A program made the position numbers and the translations under genes. This document shows positions 53,098 to 64,000 of a stretch of 64,000 nt of DNA, piece after piece. Below the pieces are notes generated by a model. That model was not told the origin of the DNA, made no database searches, and saw nothing but the letters and a program-made list of their open reading frames with translations. Location: the NCBI GenBank assembly GCA_016169945.1, contig JADLSH010000249.1, positions 3,682,001 to 3,746,000 on the forward strand. The letters are read 5' to 3'. The stretch's first letter is position 1; every line of letters begins with the position of its first letter. This DNA is from Trachythela sp. YZ-2020 (taxonomy: Eukaryota; Cnidaria; Anthozoa; Malacalcyonacea; Clavulariidae).

Positions 53098-54404
53098 AAA
53101 TCACAAAAATATTGGTACAAGTCATATACTCCTTGTTATTTTAAGCTAATTCTGCAGATAGATACAAACTCTCCCCCCCCCCTTACAACCTCTTTTTAAA
53201 GCACGTGGACAGGAGGATAGCAGGGAAAAGCGATACTGGCCAGTTGTACTCTAAGGACTTTTCCAATACATATTATCATCTTAACGCAGCGCATGTTCAA
53301 AAGAAGAAACCCTTATTCAATGGTCAGCGAAGCAGTTCAGGCTTTTCTTGTTCTGTTCACATTTGTTTTCAAATAAAATAAAAATCATAAAATTGACTGC
53401 GTTGCAATTTTATTATTATTCAAACACGATTAGACACTTCCTGATTTTATAAGCTATTGTTTCGTGTGCACTCAAAAAAATTCGGCTAGTGTCTATAATA
53501 TAGGAGCGTTTTAGATATAAACGCCCACGATTTCTCAGCAATATAAAAATGAATCTTGACGTTGGGCATGTCATAAGCAGAGGCCACTTTTCCCCTGACG
53601 TAGTTACATGTGGATTTTGCTGGCCTTTTAATTCTCAGCAAGGCATGTTTGGCCATATATATATATTATTGTAGACGAACCATGAATTTAGATATCTAAC
53701 ACGGCTTCAGAGTTCAGACTTAGCTAAGGTCTGTTTCCTTTATTATTCAAGCGACAACTCCATGCTCTATGCGCGTACTGTCAACAACCCAATGACAAAC
53801 TTCAACCAAAGATTAAAAAGATTTAGTAAAATAACATGGTGATTATTGAAAATTCTCAATGCTTAAAAACAATGGTTTTAGGTCAAAAGGTCAGATTCGA
53901 GCTGAAACAAGTCTTAATTACAATTGCTTTGCTAATAATGCTCTTGGAGAATGGCCAGCAATCCTACCGTACAACATCCTGTTATTGTGATATCTGAGGT
54001 CACAAAAGTATGTGTTTCGGTCAGAATTGATCAGAGTCTTTGTGCAATTTGGAATCATTCCCTTGAATATAAGGTAATTCATTTGATTTATATTTTTATA
54101 TTAAAATTGGATCTTTGTTTTTTATATCTTTACTGTTACTGCCAGGTTATTTTTGCAATCGAAATGTGATATATCAATTAGTCTTATAATTTTTCGTAAG
54201 AAGTTACGAGTTCGACTAAAATTTTCTTTGTTCCGCTGCATTTGGTTTTGAAACAAATTTATACGACATATAAGTGAAGTATTATTTTGTGGTTGTTTCT
54301 ATTAACTATGCCAGTTTATATACTACACATACTTCATCTTCCGGACAAAACGTGCTTTGCGCAAATTAAAATATTCATTATTCGTTTTACACTGAAGAAG
54401 CCCA
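53098..54404. other. intergenic stretch
   Basis: AT-rich, no gene recognised. The 72-codon frame at 53951 ends in a hydrophobic run but has no supporting start context or homology I can see. Confidence 0.45.
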
Positions 54405-55250
54405 GTGAGCCAGTTCGTTCTAAAATACCGAAGCCTAACGATTCAAAAGAGTGAAAAGAGGAGGAAAATAGTGCCGACATTGATACACGGAATGATCATG
54501 AATAATTTTAATAGGCTTGGGAAATTCTATGAACTCAAGCTACGTTTCGTCGTCGTGTCGTCGTATGAACGTTGTCTCAATGTTGTAAACAATCGAGTCA
54601 TTGACCTTACAGCAAGACGGATGCGCAAAAATTTGATATCTTATTCTTATAACGTCAAAGAAGAACTAGAAAACACGACAGAGAGCATACCCAGTTCAAT
54701 GGAGAGTCATTTTGGTATTCAAATTGCCAAATCAAGCAAACATAGGCGTACCAGGCGGGGGGCATGGGTGGAACCTGCCCCCCAGAACAATTGAAAAATC
54801 GACAAGTTGGACAAATTTTCAGCCCAAGTCGGGCAAAAAATATCGTGGGAAATAAATGGAAGGAAAAAAATTAACCAAAGTAATCTAGTCTGTGTAGTTT
54901 GGAAATAAAAGTGTTATTGAACAAAATAGGAACTTTATCGGGGTGGGGAGGAGGGGCGGATGGAGCAATGCTGAATTAAAAGTCGGACACTTTCAGTGCT
55001 AGTTGGGGGAAATGTTACGTTCTCTGCCCCCCTAAAAATTTGGGCCCGTACGCCTATGCAACCAAACTGGACCGTTCCCGTAGAATGGCTGGAAGAGAAC
55101 AGCGAGGGGCAAAACGACTGTTACGGGAATAGCAGTATCAGAGCGGGAATAGCCGTATCAGAACAGTTTCCAAAGTAGTTGTAAAAGTACGCAAACGGAG
55201 TTATCTACCTAGAACTGAAAACAGCGAGTAGCAGCGAAGAGAGTTAAGTT
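54405..55250 (+). pseudogene. LINE ORF1-like remnant
   Basis: VIDLTARRMRKNLISYSYNV followed by an acidic stretch and MESHFGIQIAKSS resembles the (D)LxARSMRxNLxFxxI segment of L1/L2-type ORF1 RNA-binding proteins. After an inserted repeat (54741-55056) AGIAVSEQFPK echoes the YGVxxQFPxE end of the same proteins. Stops and poor preservation elsewhere. Confidence 0.4.
54741..55056. mobile_element. MITE with CATAGGCGTAC ends
   Basis: CATAGGCGTACCAGGCGGGG at the left is inverted at the right as CATAGGCGTACGGGCCCAAA. Just inside each end is a GGGGGGCA-type run. It sits inside the ORF1 remnant. Confidence 0.75.
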
Positions 55251-56037
55251 TGTATGGAGAAGCTATTCTGGGAATCAAGTTTAACAACATAAGGTTAAGG
55301 GATCATTTTAAAAACACTATTAGAATGTCTATATACAAGTAATTATGCTATTTTGTTTAAATAATTTGTTATGACACAACAACAACATACAGTAGACATA
55401 CAAACATTCTGTTTGCCACAAACGGATTATCTTTCGCGCATGTTACGGCAGTAAACTTTTTTAGCAAGGTCTGCGCGAAGTTAAATACAAGTAACTATAT
55501 TTTAACCAGTTTATCTATCTGCATTCTATAGAGGGCTGGGTAATATAAAACCAGTTCAAACCTTTATACTGATATCTAGACATTTTGCCGATACAACAAA
55601 ATTGCAGCAGAATGATACCCGTAACACTGACGTGTCGCGCCGGATGTCGGGATTTGCATTCGTTACAACTTATTTATTTTATTACTTCATTTATTTCGTT
55701 ATTTAATTTAGCTTAGCTCCATTGACTTTACCGTGCCCGAATTAAACGTGCTACGCAAGTTTAGTCTGAACACAGATAAATGTTCGATATGCCGATGCAT
55801 CAAAAGGCGCCACATACTCCGAATAAAAGCATCATGTGCTCTCAAGATTTGAGTTAACAACAAGAATTATTCTATAGGACAGGTATAATATCTATTTCCT
55901 ATTGCCCATGGATTCCTTGCCAAATTGAAACTGAGCGAAAATACCGCATGAGTGTCATACATATATTAAAGAAAAGTATTTAATTCTGTTGCTCTCAAAT
56001 TAAATGTCTCCCTTTCGGAAAGATATAGAAATTTCTT
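55251..56037. other. intergenic stretch
   Basis: No gene or repeat recognised. Confidence 0.5.
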
Positions 56038-56168
56038 GACCCTCGACATATTTTTTCGCTTTTCGACATATTTTTTGACCCTCGACATATATTTTCGACC
56101 CTCGATATATTATTTTCAACCCTCGATATTTTTTTTTCGAAACTCGACATATTTTCTTCGACCCTCGA
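56038..56168. repeat. TTTGACCCTCGACATA minisatellite
   Basis: About eight units of TTCGACCCTCGACATATTTT with length variation. The reverse complement contains GTCGAGGGTCAAAA, the unit type of 53030-53097. Confidence 0.85.
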
Positions 56169-56856
56169 CATGCGATGATATATTTCTTCTTTGCCAGACT
56201 CTATCTGACTTCAGCATAGACCGAGCAATAGTTATAACTAAAAAAATATTGTTTACTACGACGACAAAGTACTTCCCTAGCTTGCCATATTTTGTTCTAA
56301 AAGCGGCACTATTCATAGTGTTAGCCATATTAATCTTCTTGCAGGGGCTATATAAATTGGTCAATTTAGGCTACATCATTACGGGCGACGCGAAGTGCCA
56401 GACTCGCGATGCATTCTACTATAAGCAACCTAATTTTTGAGCTCATAAAATCCTTATTTGTCGTTAACGTTGTACTTCCAAAAGCGTTTGAACTAATGAA
56501 CTTGTTTGATTTTACAATCTTTGTGGTCGTTTACAGTTAATTTAAATATGCATGCATGCAATATTTGAACGTATTCTACAGAACACAATGACATGAATAA
56601 TGAGCAACACTATAATCAATCGCATTAGAATATATAATTATATGACCAAAATTTCTGGTAATGCCGTTATAGGTATTAAAAACAGGTGTTATATATCTGT
56701 CTACACAGCATTAATTTAAAATATAAAGTTCCTAGCTTGGACAGATTAGTTCCGTGATTAAGTTTACGTCTATGAATATGGAATCAAAATAGATTAATGA
56801 ATATTGAATGACAAAATAGATTAATGACATACTTTTGTTTCTTAGACTGACTAGAA

Positions 56857-56922
56857 ATGAAGTTTCTTTGGATCTTACCTCTGCTGTGCGGCAGCTTTAC
56901 TCTTAGTTTGGGATTTAAGCAG
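56857..56922 (+). CDS. gene B exon 1: signal peptide
   Basis: MKFLWILPLLCGSFTLSLGF plus KQ is a strong secretory signal with a likely cleavage after the SLG region. Donor GTTTGT, phase 0. A TTTCTTAG just upstream suggests a 5' UTR intron, so the transcription start lies further left. Confidence 0.8.
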
Positions 56923-59900
56923 GTTTGTTTTTAATATTTAAATCCATAAAATTGATAGAAAGAATAAATATGTCGATAGATAAATCTATGGAACTGTCGC
57001 ATCTTTCTGTCTCACGCAGCAAGACAGTTTTGCTTCGTGGAACTGTACTTATCCGACTATCCAAAATCTCACATCACACGCAGATATATTATAAGGATAT
57101 TTCGTATTTGTTATTCAAAAAGCATTGATTACAGAGTTTAAAATTTCGAGAGGTGTTTCACACTCATGCATACCTTTCTGATCTTTCACTAGCACTTTGA
57201 CATTTGATATCTTGTCGTATGTTATATGTTAAACCTGAACTAAACGACCTATTGTCTGTAGTTGTTACGAATCAGCCTTTAATTGAAGTTTCCAAATCGC
57301 ACTAAATTAAAAATAATTATACCCAGTTACAAAGTATTCTGCAGAAAAAAGGCTGATGATTTTTCATAGCATGTTATGTCTCTTTCAACCCCAATCCCGC
57401 CTTGCGCGCCCGTGTTTATTGCATGTTCAAGGTAATTTTAGAACATGTGTAATTTATGTACTTCTATTAAATAATCAATATTATATAATATTTTTAATTC
57501 ATTTTAGCGCATTCCAGTGGCGAATGGTTATGATCCAGGTCCTTGTAAAAACAAAACTCATGGTAAAGAAGTATTGGTGATGAATAGAGCTGATGAAGAG
57601 AAAATCGTTATTTGTGTGAAAGATAAAGGTGTTTACCAATGGAAGTCTACGGATGGTAAGCTATAAGTGAAAGTATATTCAGGATAGAACCGTTTATTAA
57701 CATAAACCAAGTTCATATTTATAGGGTTGATAAAATAAGAGATAAAAAGTTTGCAGCTTTGCAGGCATTCAGACTTTTTTGCGTGTTTCTCCTGATCCGA
57801 AAACGGGGACTGGCGCGGATTGCAAACACGAGCACTTCTCTCCAGTCCGAAGTGAAGCTGCATGGGGACTGGTGCTAACTGCGAGAACGTGAAAATCTGG
57901 CCTAGTCAAAATTCGAGGATTTTAAATACCATCTTATTCTCCCAAATAATTAACAAAAGTGTAATAAATCAATTTTGATCCCGCCTTAACAATGCATTAT
58001 GGATCAAATATATTTCTCCAGGTAGGTATCCAGTATCACCATGTTATTGAAACAAAGCAATATCCTTCGCTAATTTCCTCATGACTAATGTGGAAATGAC
58101 ATCTTATTCTCCCAAACAGTTAATGAATGTGCATGTAGTGAATTAATTTCTAACCAGTTTTAGAACAGAATAATATATATTTCATGAAAAAGTATCCAAC
58201 ATCACCATCTGATCAAATCAAAGCACTATGTTTGGCAAATTTCTCATCAATTATTAGTGAATGAGATATGTAGTTTTTACATAAAAAGCATTTGAATTTT
58301 GAACTGCAACTTTAAGATACCTTAAATGCGAAAGTAACACTTTATAATAATTTAGAACTGTACATGGTTGCGAACAAATTACATCAAGTCGCTTAATTTA
58401 CTAAATAACATTTTTGCTCACAAGGTTTACAAAATACAGTTGGTGAATTTTTCAACCCTGGTTATGATTGTTCTGATATTTTGAACAAACGTCAAGACGC
58501 CAAAGATGGCTTTTACTGGATAACTCTAAAACTTTCGAGCCCTAAAAAGGTAGGGATCATTTTTGCCTTGGTCAAGTATAACAGACACCGTATACGTATA
58601 GCTGCCTTTTTGTTTAGCGGGTTGAGTTTGGATATATGAGTACACTTTCACCTATGAGAAGTTCTCGTGAACATACAAGACAGTTTTGAATGAATAAATG
58701 AACGAACAAACAAACGAACGGACGGACAGACGGACGAACGAACGAATGAATGAATGGAAACACTCATGAGCTTACATAAAAACTCGATCGAACGTGCACG
58801 TGTATCCTATCCTAATACTCTAGATTATACCAAAATAAAATATAAATACACAACATAACAAGAAACACGTAGTAGAACATACTAGGCTATAAATAAGAAA
58901 TTAATATAAAGATTCTAAATTGAATTGTCCAACAACCTTTTTAAATTCGTAGATGTTGTCTGATTTTCTAATACTTAAAGGTAAATTATTCCATAATTTA
59001 CTCGCAATGAATGAAAATAATTTATGCTTCCATTCGGTGTTGAAATGAGGCTGACATAAATTGAACCCCTCCCCTCTGAAGGCATGGGAACAAAAAGTTA
59101 GTCATATATTTTGGTCCTGCTGAATTGAGATATTTATATATTAGTACTAATGATTGATAATATCTACGATGTTTCAGAGTGTTTATTCCTACAAGATTCA
59201 AAAGACTCTCAGTCATAACTAAAGTGATAACTTTAGTTCTAAATATAGTCCTTAGAATATAATAGTTTGCATTTTCAAGTCGATCGCTATGCATCTTGCC
59301 TCGATCAATCCAAGTCAAAGTACAATATTTCAGATGTGGTACCAGAAATGTTTTATACAGCAAGATCATAGTTCTCACATGAACAAAGCGAGATATTCGT
59401 TTCAAAGCTGAAGTCTTTGCATAAATATTATTTAACTGAGTAATAATATGGTCCTTATATTTTTTGTTCAATATAACTCCAAGTATCTTAAGAGTTGGTT
59501 TGACTTTTACATCCATTCCGTTGACTTGAAAGTCAAACTTGTATGTTGACGAGCCGAGGATCATTGCTTTTGTCTTTCTGTTGTTAATTGAAAGATAATT
59601 TTGATCGAACCATGTTGACACCTTAAATTATTGTTCACCGAGAACTGAAGGGCAATTCAGGATATATTAGAACTGTACCCAGTGGTGTCGTTAGCATATA
59701 GCCTAAGCGCTAAATTCGATACACTGAAGTTTAAATCGTTCATATATGTTAAAGTGAAGTGGACCCAATAACGATCCTCAAAGCATCTTTACCCTCTGAA
59801 GACGACCCCTCAACTCTGACCCAATTTTCCACTCATTTTATACCCAGCCCCCACTCTTTCTTTATATTGTAAATAGTCATAATTTTCATCGATCTGAAAA

Positions 59901-62900
59901 GTAGGAGTAGATACAGCATACTTTTGAATTCAATGAACCAATTTTGAAGCAAGAATATTAATGAGAAGAGATTTGTAAAACTTTCACTCATGTTTCAATT
60001 ATTTTTATACGTTTTCAAGAATTTCTTATGTAATTGAAAGATATAGCTTCCTGCACAGAACGTTTTCAACATCAGATAACAAGATTTGTGTGACCGTTAG
60101 TTATTCACTGGCAAATTGAGAGTGGAAGTCAGAATTTCTATAAGGGCGAAAATATGCAGGGCGATACGCAGGTATCGAGTGCCAAAAGCACAAGGACACT
60201 AGGGGGTTGTGCGGGCATGCTCCCCCAAAAACATTTTGAAATCTAGAGTCTCTGAAACGCCATTTCACGCACTTTGGGGGAAGACTTTACAGAATTCTGA
60301 TGATCAGAACATGTCGTATAAGCAAAAGTGGAAAAAGTGGGGGATAATTACATATTGAACCTCTTTTAACGTGTCAGATACAATTTATAATTAATATGTT
60401 ATTAATACTGTATTACAGTATATTAATTACAATAATATGATATTATCATAAATTATTTAAAGCAAAACAATTTATCATACACCGCGGGTCGTGCTTTAAA
60501 TATGCCAGATTTCAATTTTAATATTCTGCATGCCTCCCTGAGAAGAGATTGGGAAATGAACAAACATATAAGTGGTAGAGGATGATAGATGATGGATTGC
60601 ATAATGGATAGAATTCTCTAACATGGTGACCGAAGTGCATTTTGCTTCATGGCTTAAGTTTCTATAATATCGTTAAGGTGTGGTGTGACATGACCACGGA
60701 CGGCGGGGGATTTACATTGATTGGTAGAACGAACAACTCGATCACGTGGTTGGTTCCATCCAATGACATTCCAGTTGAGCCATACGGTGAACCTCATTGG
60801 TCGAGCTCCCTTGGTAATGCACCAATTTTGGACTTCAGGGTGCAGATGGCTACCAAGGAAGATTTTAAATACACTATAGCACACTGGTGGGTATCGGTTG
60901 TTTTGTGTCTACCGTTCGGAACTCTTTCGGATAATTTGTTAAAAATAAGTCGCTTGCTTACTTTCGATAAGATGTAATGCATAAATAAACTATATCTTCT
61001 TGTCCCTCCCTTTTAAGAAATTGAGTGTTCTATATATTTTGTATTTTTCGGACATAAGTGTGTTTTGATTCACGAGGAATTGTTAGTGAGAGTGCTCGAT
61101 ACCATAATGATCCAGCAAATATAGTAAAGGACTGGTTGACTTACCTCAAAGTCTTCAACCCCGTCGGTTCACGCGCACCTTATATAGAATCTTCATAATT
61201 ATAAGAAGCTACTGTGTATTGCATTAGTCCGTGGACAATAATTAAAACATGAATATTTAATGTTCACGCAAAACCTTATAACGTTTTTCAAAGGCATTAG
61301 TTAGCCCTTCGCGTTCACCTGGTTTCTCTCTGTTTGGCTCACCTAATCGAAACAAGTCAAATGCCCTAGACATGTCTTGACACACTTTAAAGCTTTGCGT
61401 AGGCATTAAACATACTTGTGAACGCTGTTCATGGGTATATAGGTAAAACCTGCGGTATCTCACATGATTAAATCTGGCCGTAGGTCCTTTAGATTACAGT
61501 CTGCACGTCCATTGAAGAATTTATTAACAACGACAGACGGATGTGATAAAAGATCAGCTGGAATTGGAAATATTGCCTATGTCAAAAATTTTCAAACGGA
61601 ACGTATTGTTACAACTACATTGCGATGTTCGAAGTTTGGTTTTGCTCATCGTCCTTCGTCGCCTTTTGGTTGGGTACGTATGGGTATATTTCAATATATA
61701 CTGCCTTAAAAGTTTAAATATTAACACATGTGGCTCCAACTTAATGTCCAAACTTTTGCAGTTCTACCTTAAAAAGTTTCTTTCCTGCTAAAACTGTAAT
61801 GTTTATGTTATAGTTTGCGTTTATTAACATAAAGAGCTAACGTGCATCCATTTTCTGTTTCGTACGTGCAACTTTCCATTATTTTCTGCAATGTAAATAA
61901 TATAGTTAATAATAAGTAATCGTTTATCGTATTTCTGAATGTACTTTATGTTTCAGCCGAAGATGAATTTATGTTTTGCAAAGCCATGTCCATGGGGCTT
62001 TGCTTATCTTGTGGCCGGCAATTACAAACATCAAGTAGACCATTATGGAGCTTTCAGGTACAAAGCAAAATCACTATATACCTGTACTTAGACCACTGTC
62101 CGAAATAGCTTTCGAAAATATGCAGGGGAAAATACGACCAAAACGAAATTTCATCAGACAGGTTTGGTCAGACATTCTTTCAATTTCTCATTTGACTCAC
62201 AACAGATGTTGGGTAAATCATGTCAATAAATAGTAGTTTATGCCAAAAACTATACGGTATACAAGTCTGTGCTTTCAAATTTAACAATTTCGTGTTCTTG
62301 GTGGAATGCCAATCCTGTTTTTGAAAAAGACTGGTGTCTATGTTTTGTTCGGATAAAACTTTCGACCAATTGAGCATTTGGTTGAAAAACATCGGACATC
62401 CAACGGTTAAACGTTCAGACTCTGTAAAATGCAGAAAATTAAACCAAATGAGCTGAAATACCTGTGAGATACAGCGGCTGCAAATGCCAAAAATATTTCA
62501 ATACCTTCTATTTTTTCTCAGTTACAGCACAACTGGAAGCATATCAGGAATGGAATACAACGCAACCGCATTTGTTGGATGTGATAATCCAGTTGTAAGT
62601 GACCATTCATGTATTCATATATCCATCTCCAGCCGAAAACTTTAAGAAATATAAATCATAACATCCTCTAATATAGAAGCATATGCGCTCTACTTTTAAG
62701 TTATCAACAAGACACGATATACGTTCAAATGCCATGTTATTTCAAAATCATTATCAAGCCTACTGTAATTAAATACAAAATGAGCTGCATGGTATTTAAA
62801 ACGGTCAAGGAACGATGACTTCATCAAAGTATTACCGTATATAGGCCTAACAGTATAGATTACAAAATATGACTGTGTAGTAGCTACTGTCTCATATACC

Positions 62901-64000
62901 TTATGAATAATGTTAATTATGTAAAGTTTTCATATAGTTCCTACCATGTATTTTATTCATACAAAGTTGTCATAGATTTTCTGTAAATTGTATTTCAGTG
63001 CTGTGCTTGTTACGGACCTGCGGGAGGTACAAAAGAATACTGCGCCGAAAATTGTCAAGCAATTAATGGCGGTACAGTAACAAAGAATGTGTTCACGTGG
63101 TTCTGGGTGCGATCCAGTCTCCCTAAAAGAATCTGGGAAAAATGTATGGATTATGAAGTGAGACAAGATGATGGAGAGTTGATCTGGTACAAGCTGGTTG
63201 GCCATAGTGTTATACCTGTTCAAGTAAATATTTCTCTCTTTGCTTTTGACATCGGTTGTTACTGTATATGAAAACACATTTAAACTATGCATTTAGAAGC
63301 ATTTTGTGTCTGAACTTTGCAGGGCTGTTCACTTTTGATGGCACAATGATTAGTTAGTACATGTGCCTTTCACATCTACCACTTGGGTTTGATTCCTACC
63401 CGTATGCAGTTTCCTGATTACAATTTTCCTCATATGCTTACGAGAAAGTACCTCCAATCGTTTTCCGCCAAGGTTTTCTCCTCCTGTTGTTGCACTGGAC
63501 TCAGTAAAAGAGATGGTTCTTACTGTACTTAGTAAAGAACAGAACAGCCAAAAAGCATTCTAACACTAACGCTTGCATGATTTTTTATTAAGGTTTTGTC
63601 GCTCTTTCAGTGTGTTTTATTTGTCTTTTAGCTGTATAGTTGATACGTTGGTAAAATATATTTCTTGTCTTCTCACTGGATTTGCAAGAATCTAAAATCA
63701 CATTATGAAAGTCGTTTGCCTACCCCCTCCCCCCCCCACACACACACACACATACACACGCACGCACAAACACACAGTGTATTGCATTTTCTTGCGCGCT
63801 ACCTGTGAATATAGTGTAAATGTTGTATGTCAGAAAGTCTAGTAAATTGGCTGTAAAATAGGATTTATGAAATTTTCATAGACTATGAAGAATACATATA
63901 AAGGTAATTTCGTGTTGAAATCGAAAGGTTTCTCACAAAATCACTGTAAACTTTTTATCAAAGGGTCGCTGTAGCAAGGATGCAGTACTTCTTCATGATG
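56857..64000 (+). CDS. gene B: paralogue of gene A, cut by window end
   Basis: Inferred join: 56857-56922, 57508-57655, 58425-58549, 60678-60886, 61484-61673, 61957-62057, 62522-62594, 62999-63223, 63964-64000 and beyond. All donors and acceptors are GT-AG and in phase. Exons 2, 4, 5 and 7 have exactly the lengths of gene A; exons 3, 6 and 8 differ by one codon. The visible 391 codons give a signal peptide, the N-terminal module, the CDMTTDGGG fibrinogen-like module and the Cys-rich module. The trimerisation-like and D8C parts, if present, lie outside the window. Probably arose by tandem duplication. Secreted, function unknown. Confidence 0.85.
57508..57655 (+). CDS. gene B exon 2
   Basis: 148 bp between TTCATTTTAG and GTAAGC. 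It encodes RIPVANGYDPGPCKNKTHGK, EVLVMNRADEEKIVICVKD and KGVYQWKSTDG. Same length, phase and pattern as gene A exon 2. Confidence 0.9.
57930..58270 (+). repeat. ~170-bp tandem repeat in gene B intron 2
   Basis: CATCTTATTCTCCCAAATAA (57930) returns as CATCTTATTCTCCCAAACAG (58100). Shared downstream landmarks include GTATCCA, CATCACCAT-type and GCTAATTTCCTCAT. Two diverged copies. Confidence 0.75.
58425..58549 (+). CDS. gene B exon 3
   Basis: Acceptor TCACAAG, donor GTAGGG. It encodes LQNTVGEFFNPGYDCSDILN, DAKDGFYWITLKLSSPKK, matching gene A exon 3 with one extra codon near the 3' end. Start of the fibrinogen-like module. Confidence 0.88.
58687..58760. repeat. tetranucleotide microsatellite (GAAY/GGAC)
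   Basis: AATGAATAAATGAACGAACA, then ACGGACGGACAGACGGACGA and GAACGAATGAATGAATGG. Confidence 0.9.
58920..59630 (-). pseudogene. LINE RT C-terminal fragment in gene B intron 3
   Basis: The - strand frame 59621-59022 gives STWFDQNYLSINNRKTKAMI, ILGVILNKKYKDHI, VPHLKYCTLTWIDRGK and GINTLKHRRYYQSLVLIYKY. After a frame change near 59035 comes KLFSFIASKLWNNLPLSIRK to about 58930. This is the thumb and C-terminal end of a CR1/L2-type LINE; the polymerase core and endonuclease are gone. Confidence 0.75.
59631..60677 (+). other. rest of gene B intron 3
   Basis: No exon. The stretch 60180-60300 (ACTAGGGGGTTGTGCGGGCA ... CATGCTCCCCC, TCTGAAACGCCATTTC) looks like a widespread marine-animal interspersed repeat known to me only by pattern. 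Confidence 0.4.
60678..60886 (+). CDS. gene B exon 4: fibrinogen-like core
   Basis: 209 bp, as in gene A exon 4. [40 protein letters not shown] and [17 protein letters not shown]. Donor GTGGGT, phase 2. The acceptor TATCGTTAAG lacks a strong pyrimidine tract, but the join is fixed by the paralogue. Confidence 0.92.
61484..61673 (+). CDS. gene B exon 5
   Basis: 190 bp. [40 protein letters not shown] and LRCSKFGF ... SSPFGW, before GTACGT. Matches gene A exon 5 in length and in both cysteines. Confidence 0.9.
61957..62057 (+). CDS. gene B exon 6
   Basis: Acceptor TATGTTTCAG, donor GTACAA. PKMNLCFAKPCPWGFAYLVA and GNYKHQVDHYGAF. One codon shorter than gene A exon 6. The + strand frame at 62045 that starts in this exon is a read-through into the intron. 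Confidence 0.9.
62522..62594 (+). CDS. gene B exon 7
   Basis: 73 bp after TTTTTTCTCAG and before GTAAGT. YSTTGSISGMEYNATAFVGC and DNPV. Same length and phase as gene A exon 7. Confidence 0.9.
62999..63223 (+). CDS. gene B exon 8: Cys-rich module
   Basis: 225 bp between TGTATTTCAG and GTAAAT. CCACYGPAGGTKEYCAENCQ, AINGGTVTKNVFTWFWVRSS, LPKRIWEKCMDYEVRQDDGE and LIWYKLVGHSVIPVQ. All six cysteines of the gene A exon 8 module are conserved. Confidence 0.92.
63324..63545 (+). repeat. tRNA-derived SINE-like sequence
   Basis: An A-box-like TTAGTTAGTACATG (63350) and a B-box-like GGGTTTGATTCC (63385-63396) are spaced as in a tRNA gene. The sequence between and around does not give a clean cloverleaf, and a non-tRNA body follows. 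Lies in intron 8 of gene B. Confidence 0.6.
63729..63775. repeat. (CA)n microsatellite
   Basis: A C-run followed by CACACACACACACATACACAC and related units. Confidence 0.9.
63964..64000 (+). CDS. gene B exon 9 (partial)
   Basis: After TTTTTATCAAAG the last 37 bases read GRCSKDAVLLHD plus one base. Gene A exon 9 is [13 protein letters not shown], so the exon should end a few bases beyond the window. Phase 0 start agrees with the end of exon 8. Confidence 0.75.

Noticed and set aside
60654..60884. Minus-strand 76-codon ORF
   Set aside because: Antisense of gene B exon 4, which is conserved on the + strand in gene A.
63338..63420. True tRNA gene
   Set aside because: A- and B-box-like motifs are present but no cloverleaf with an acceptor stem could be formed; a SINE fits better.

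Overview
The window looks like a cnidarian (probably anthozoan) nuclear scaffold. It is AT-rich, its host genes have short exons and long introns, and most of it is mobile DNA. No bacterial, organellar or rRNA gene was seen. The cnidarian assignment rests on the style of the secreted proteins (fibrinogen-like start, D8C end, resembling coral skeletal-organic-matrix and uromodulin-like proteins) and on the mix of transposons. It is an inference; genus cannot be told.

Host genes. Two paralogous genes lie in tandem on the + strand. Gene A (13606-51363) has 12 inferred exons whose phases all agree and whose lengths sum to 1752 nt (583 residues). It reads: signal peptide, a two-exon N-terminal module, a fibrinogen-like module with a CDMTTDGGG motif, a Cys-rich module, a collagen-type trimerisation-like segment, a short helix, and a D8C domain. 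Exons 10 and 11 are separated by an intron of about 28.5 kb packed with transposons. Gene B (56857 to the window end) repeats the first nine exons; five of the seven fully visible internal exons (2-8) that can be compared are equal in length (148, 209, 190, 73) or differ by one codon, and its ninth exon is cut by base 64000.

1-9.2 kb: a transposon nest. A Mutator-like transposase remnant (- strand) is broken by a Ty3/Gypsy element (+), which is itself broken just before its protease motif by a DIRS-type tyrosine-recombinase retrotransposon (-). 9.2-13.3 kb: a diverged repeated block holding several palindromic MITEs. 13.6-22 kb: gene A exons 1-10, with an exact 495-bp tandem duplication, a SINE and a LINE tail in the introns.

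22.5-25.7 kb: Penelope-like elements, two of them in head-to-head inverted arrangement, with three hammerhead-like ribozyme motifs; then a palindromic GGTGTGTT array. 26.5-32.7 kb: a 447-bp tandem repeat and two decayed CR1/L2-like LINEs, the first split by a MITE, the second with a damaged RT active site. 33-39.7 kb: minisatellites, a frameshifted host-like exon (-), MITEs and two more GGTGTGTT arrays.

40.1-47.6 kb: a large Helitron (-) with two tandem OTU protease domains, a Rep/Pif1-helicase protein and an RPA-like single-strand-binding protein, all frameshifted. 49-50 kb: MITEs and a transposase fragment. 50.4-51.4 kb: the last two exons of gene A. 51.4-56.8 kb: intergenic DNA with LINE remnants and two inverted minisatellites. 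56.9-64 kb: gene B, with a LINE fragment and a SINE in its introns.

All exon joins and families were read by eye. No alignment or database search was run.
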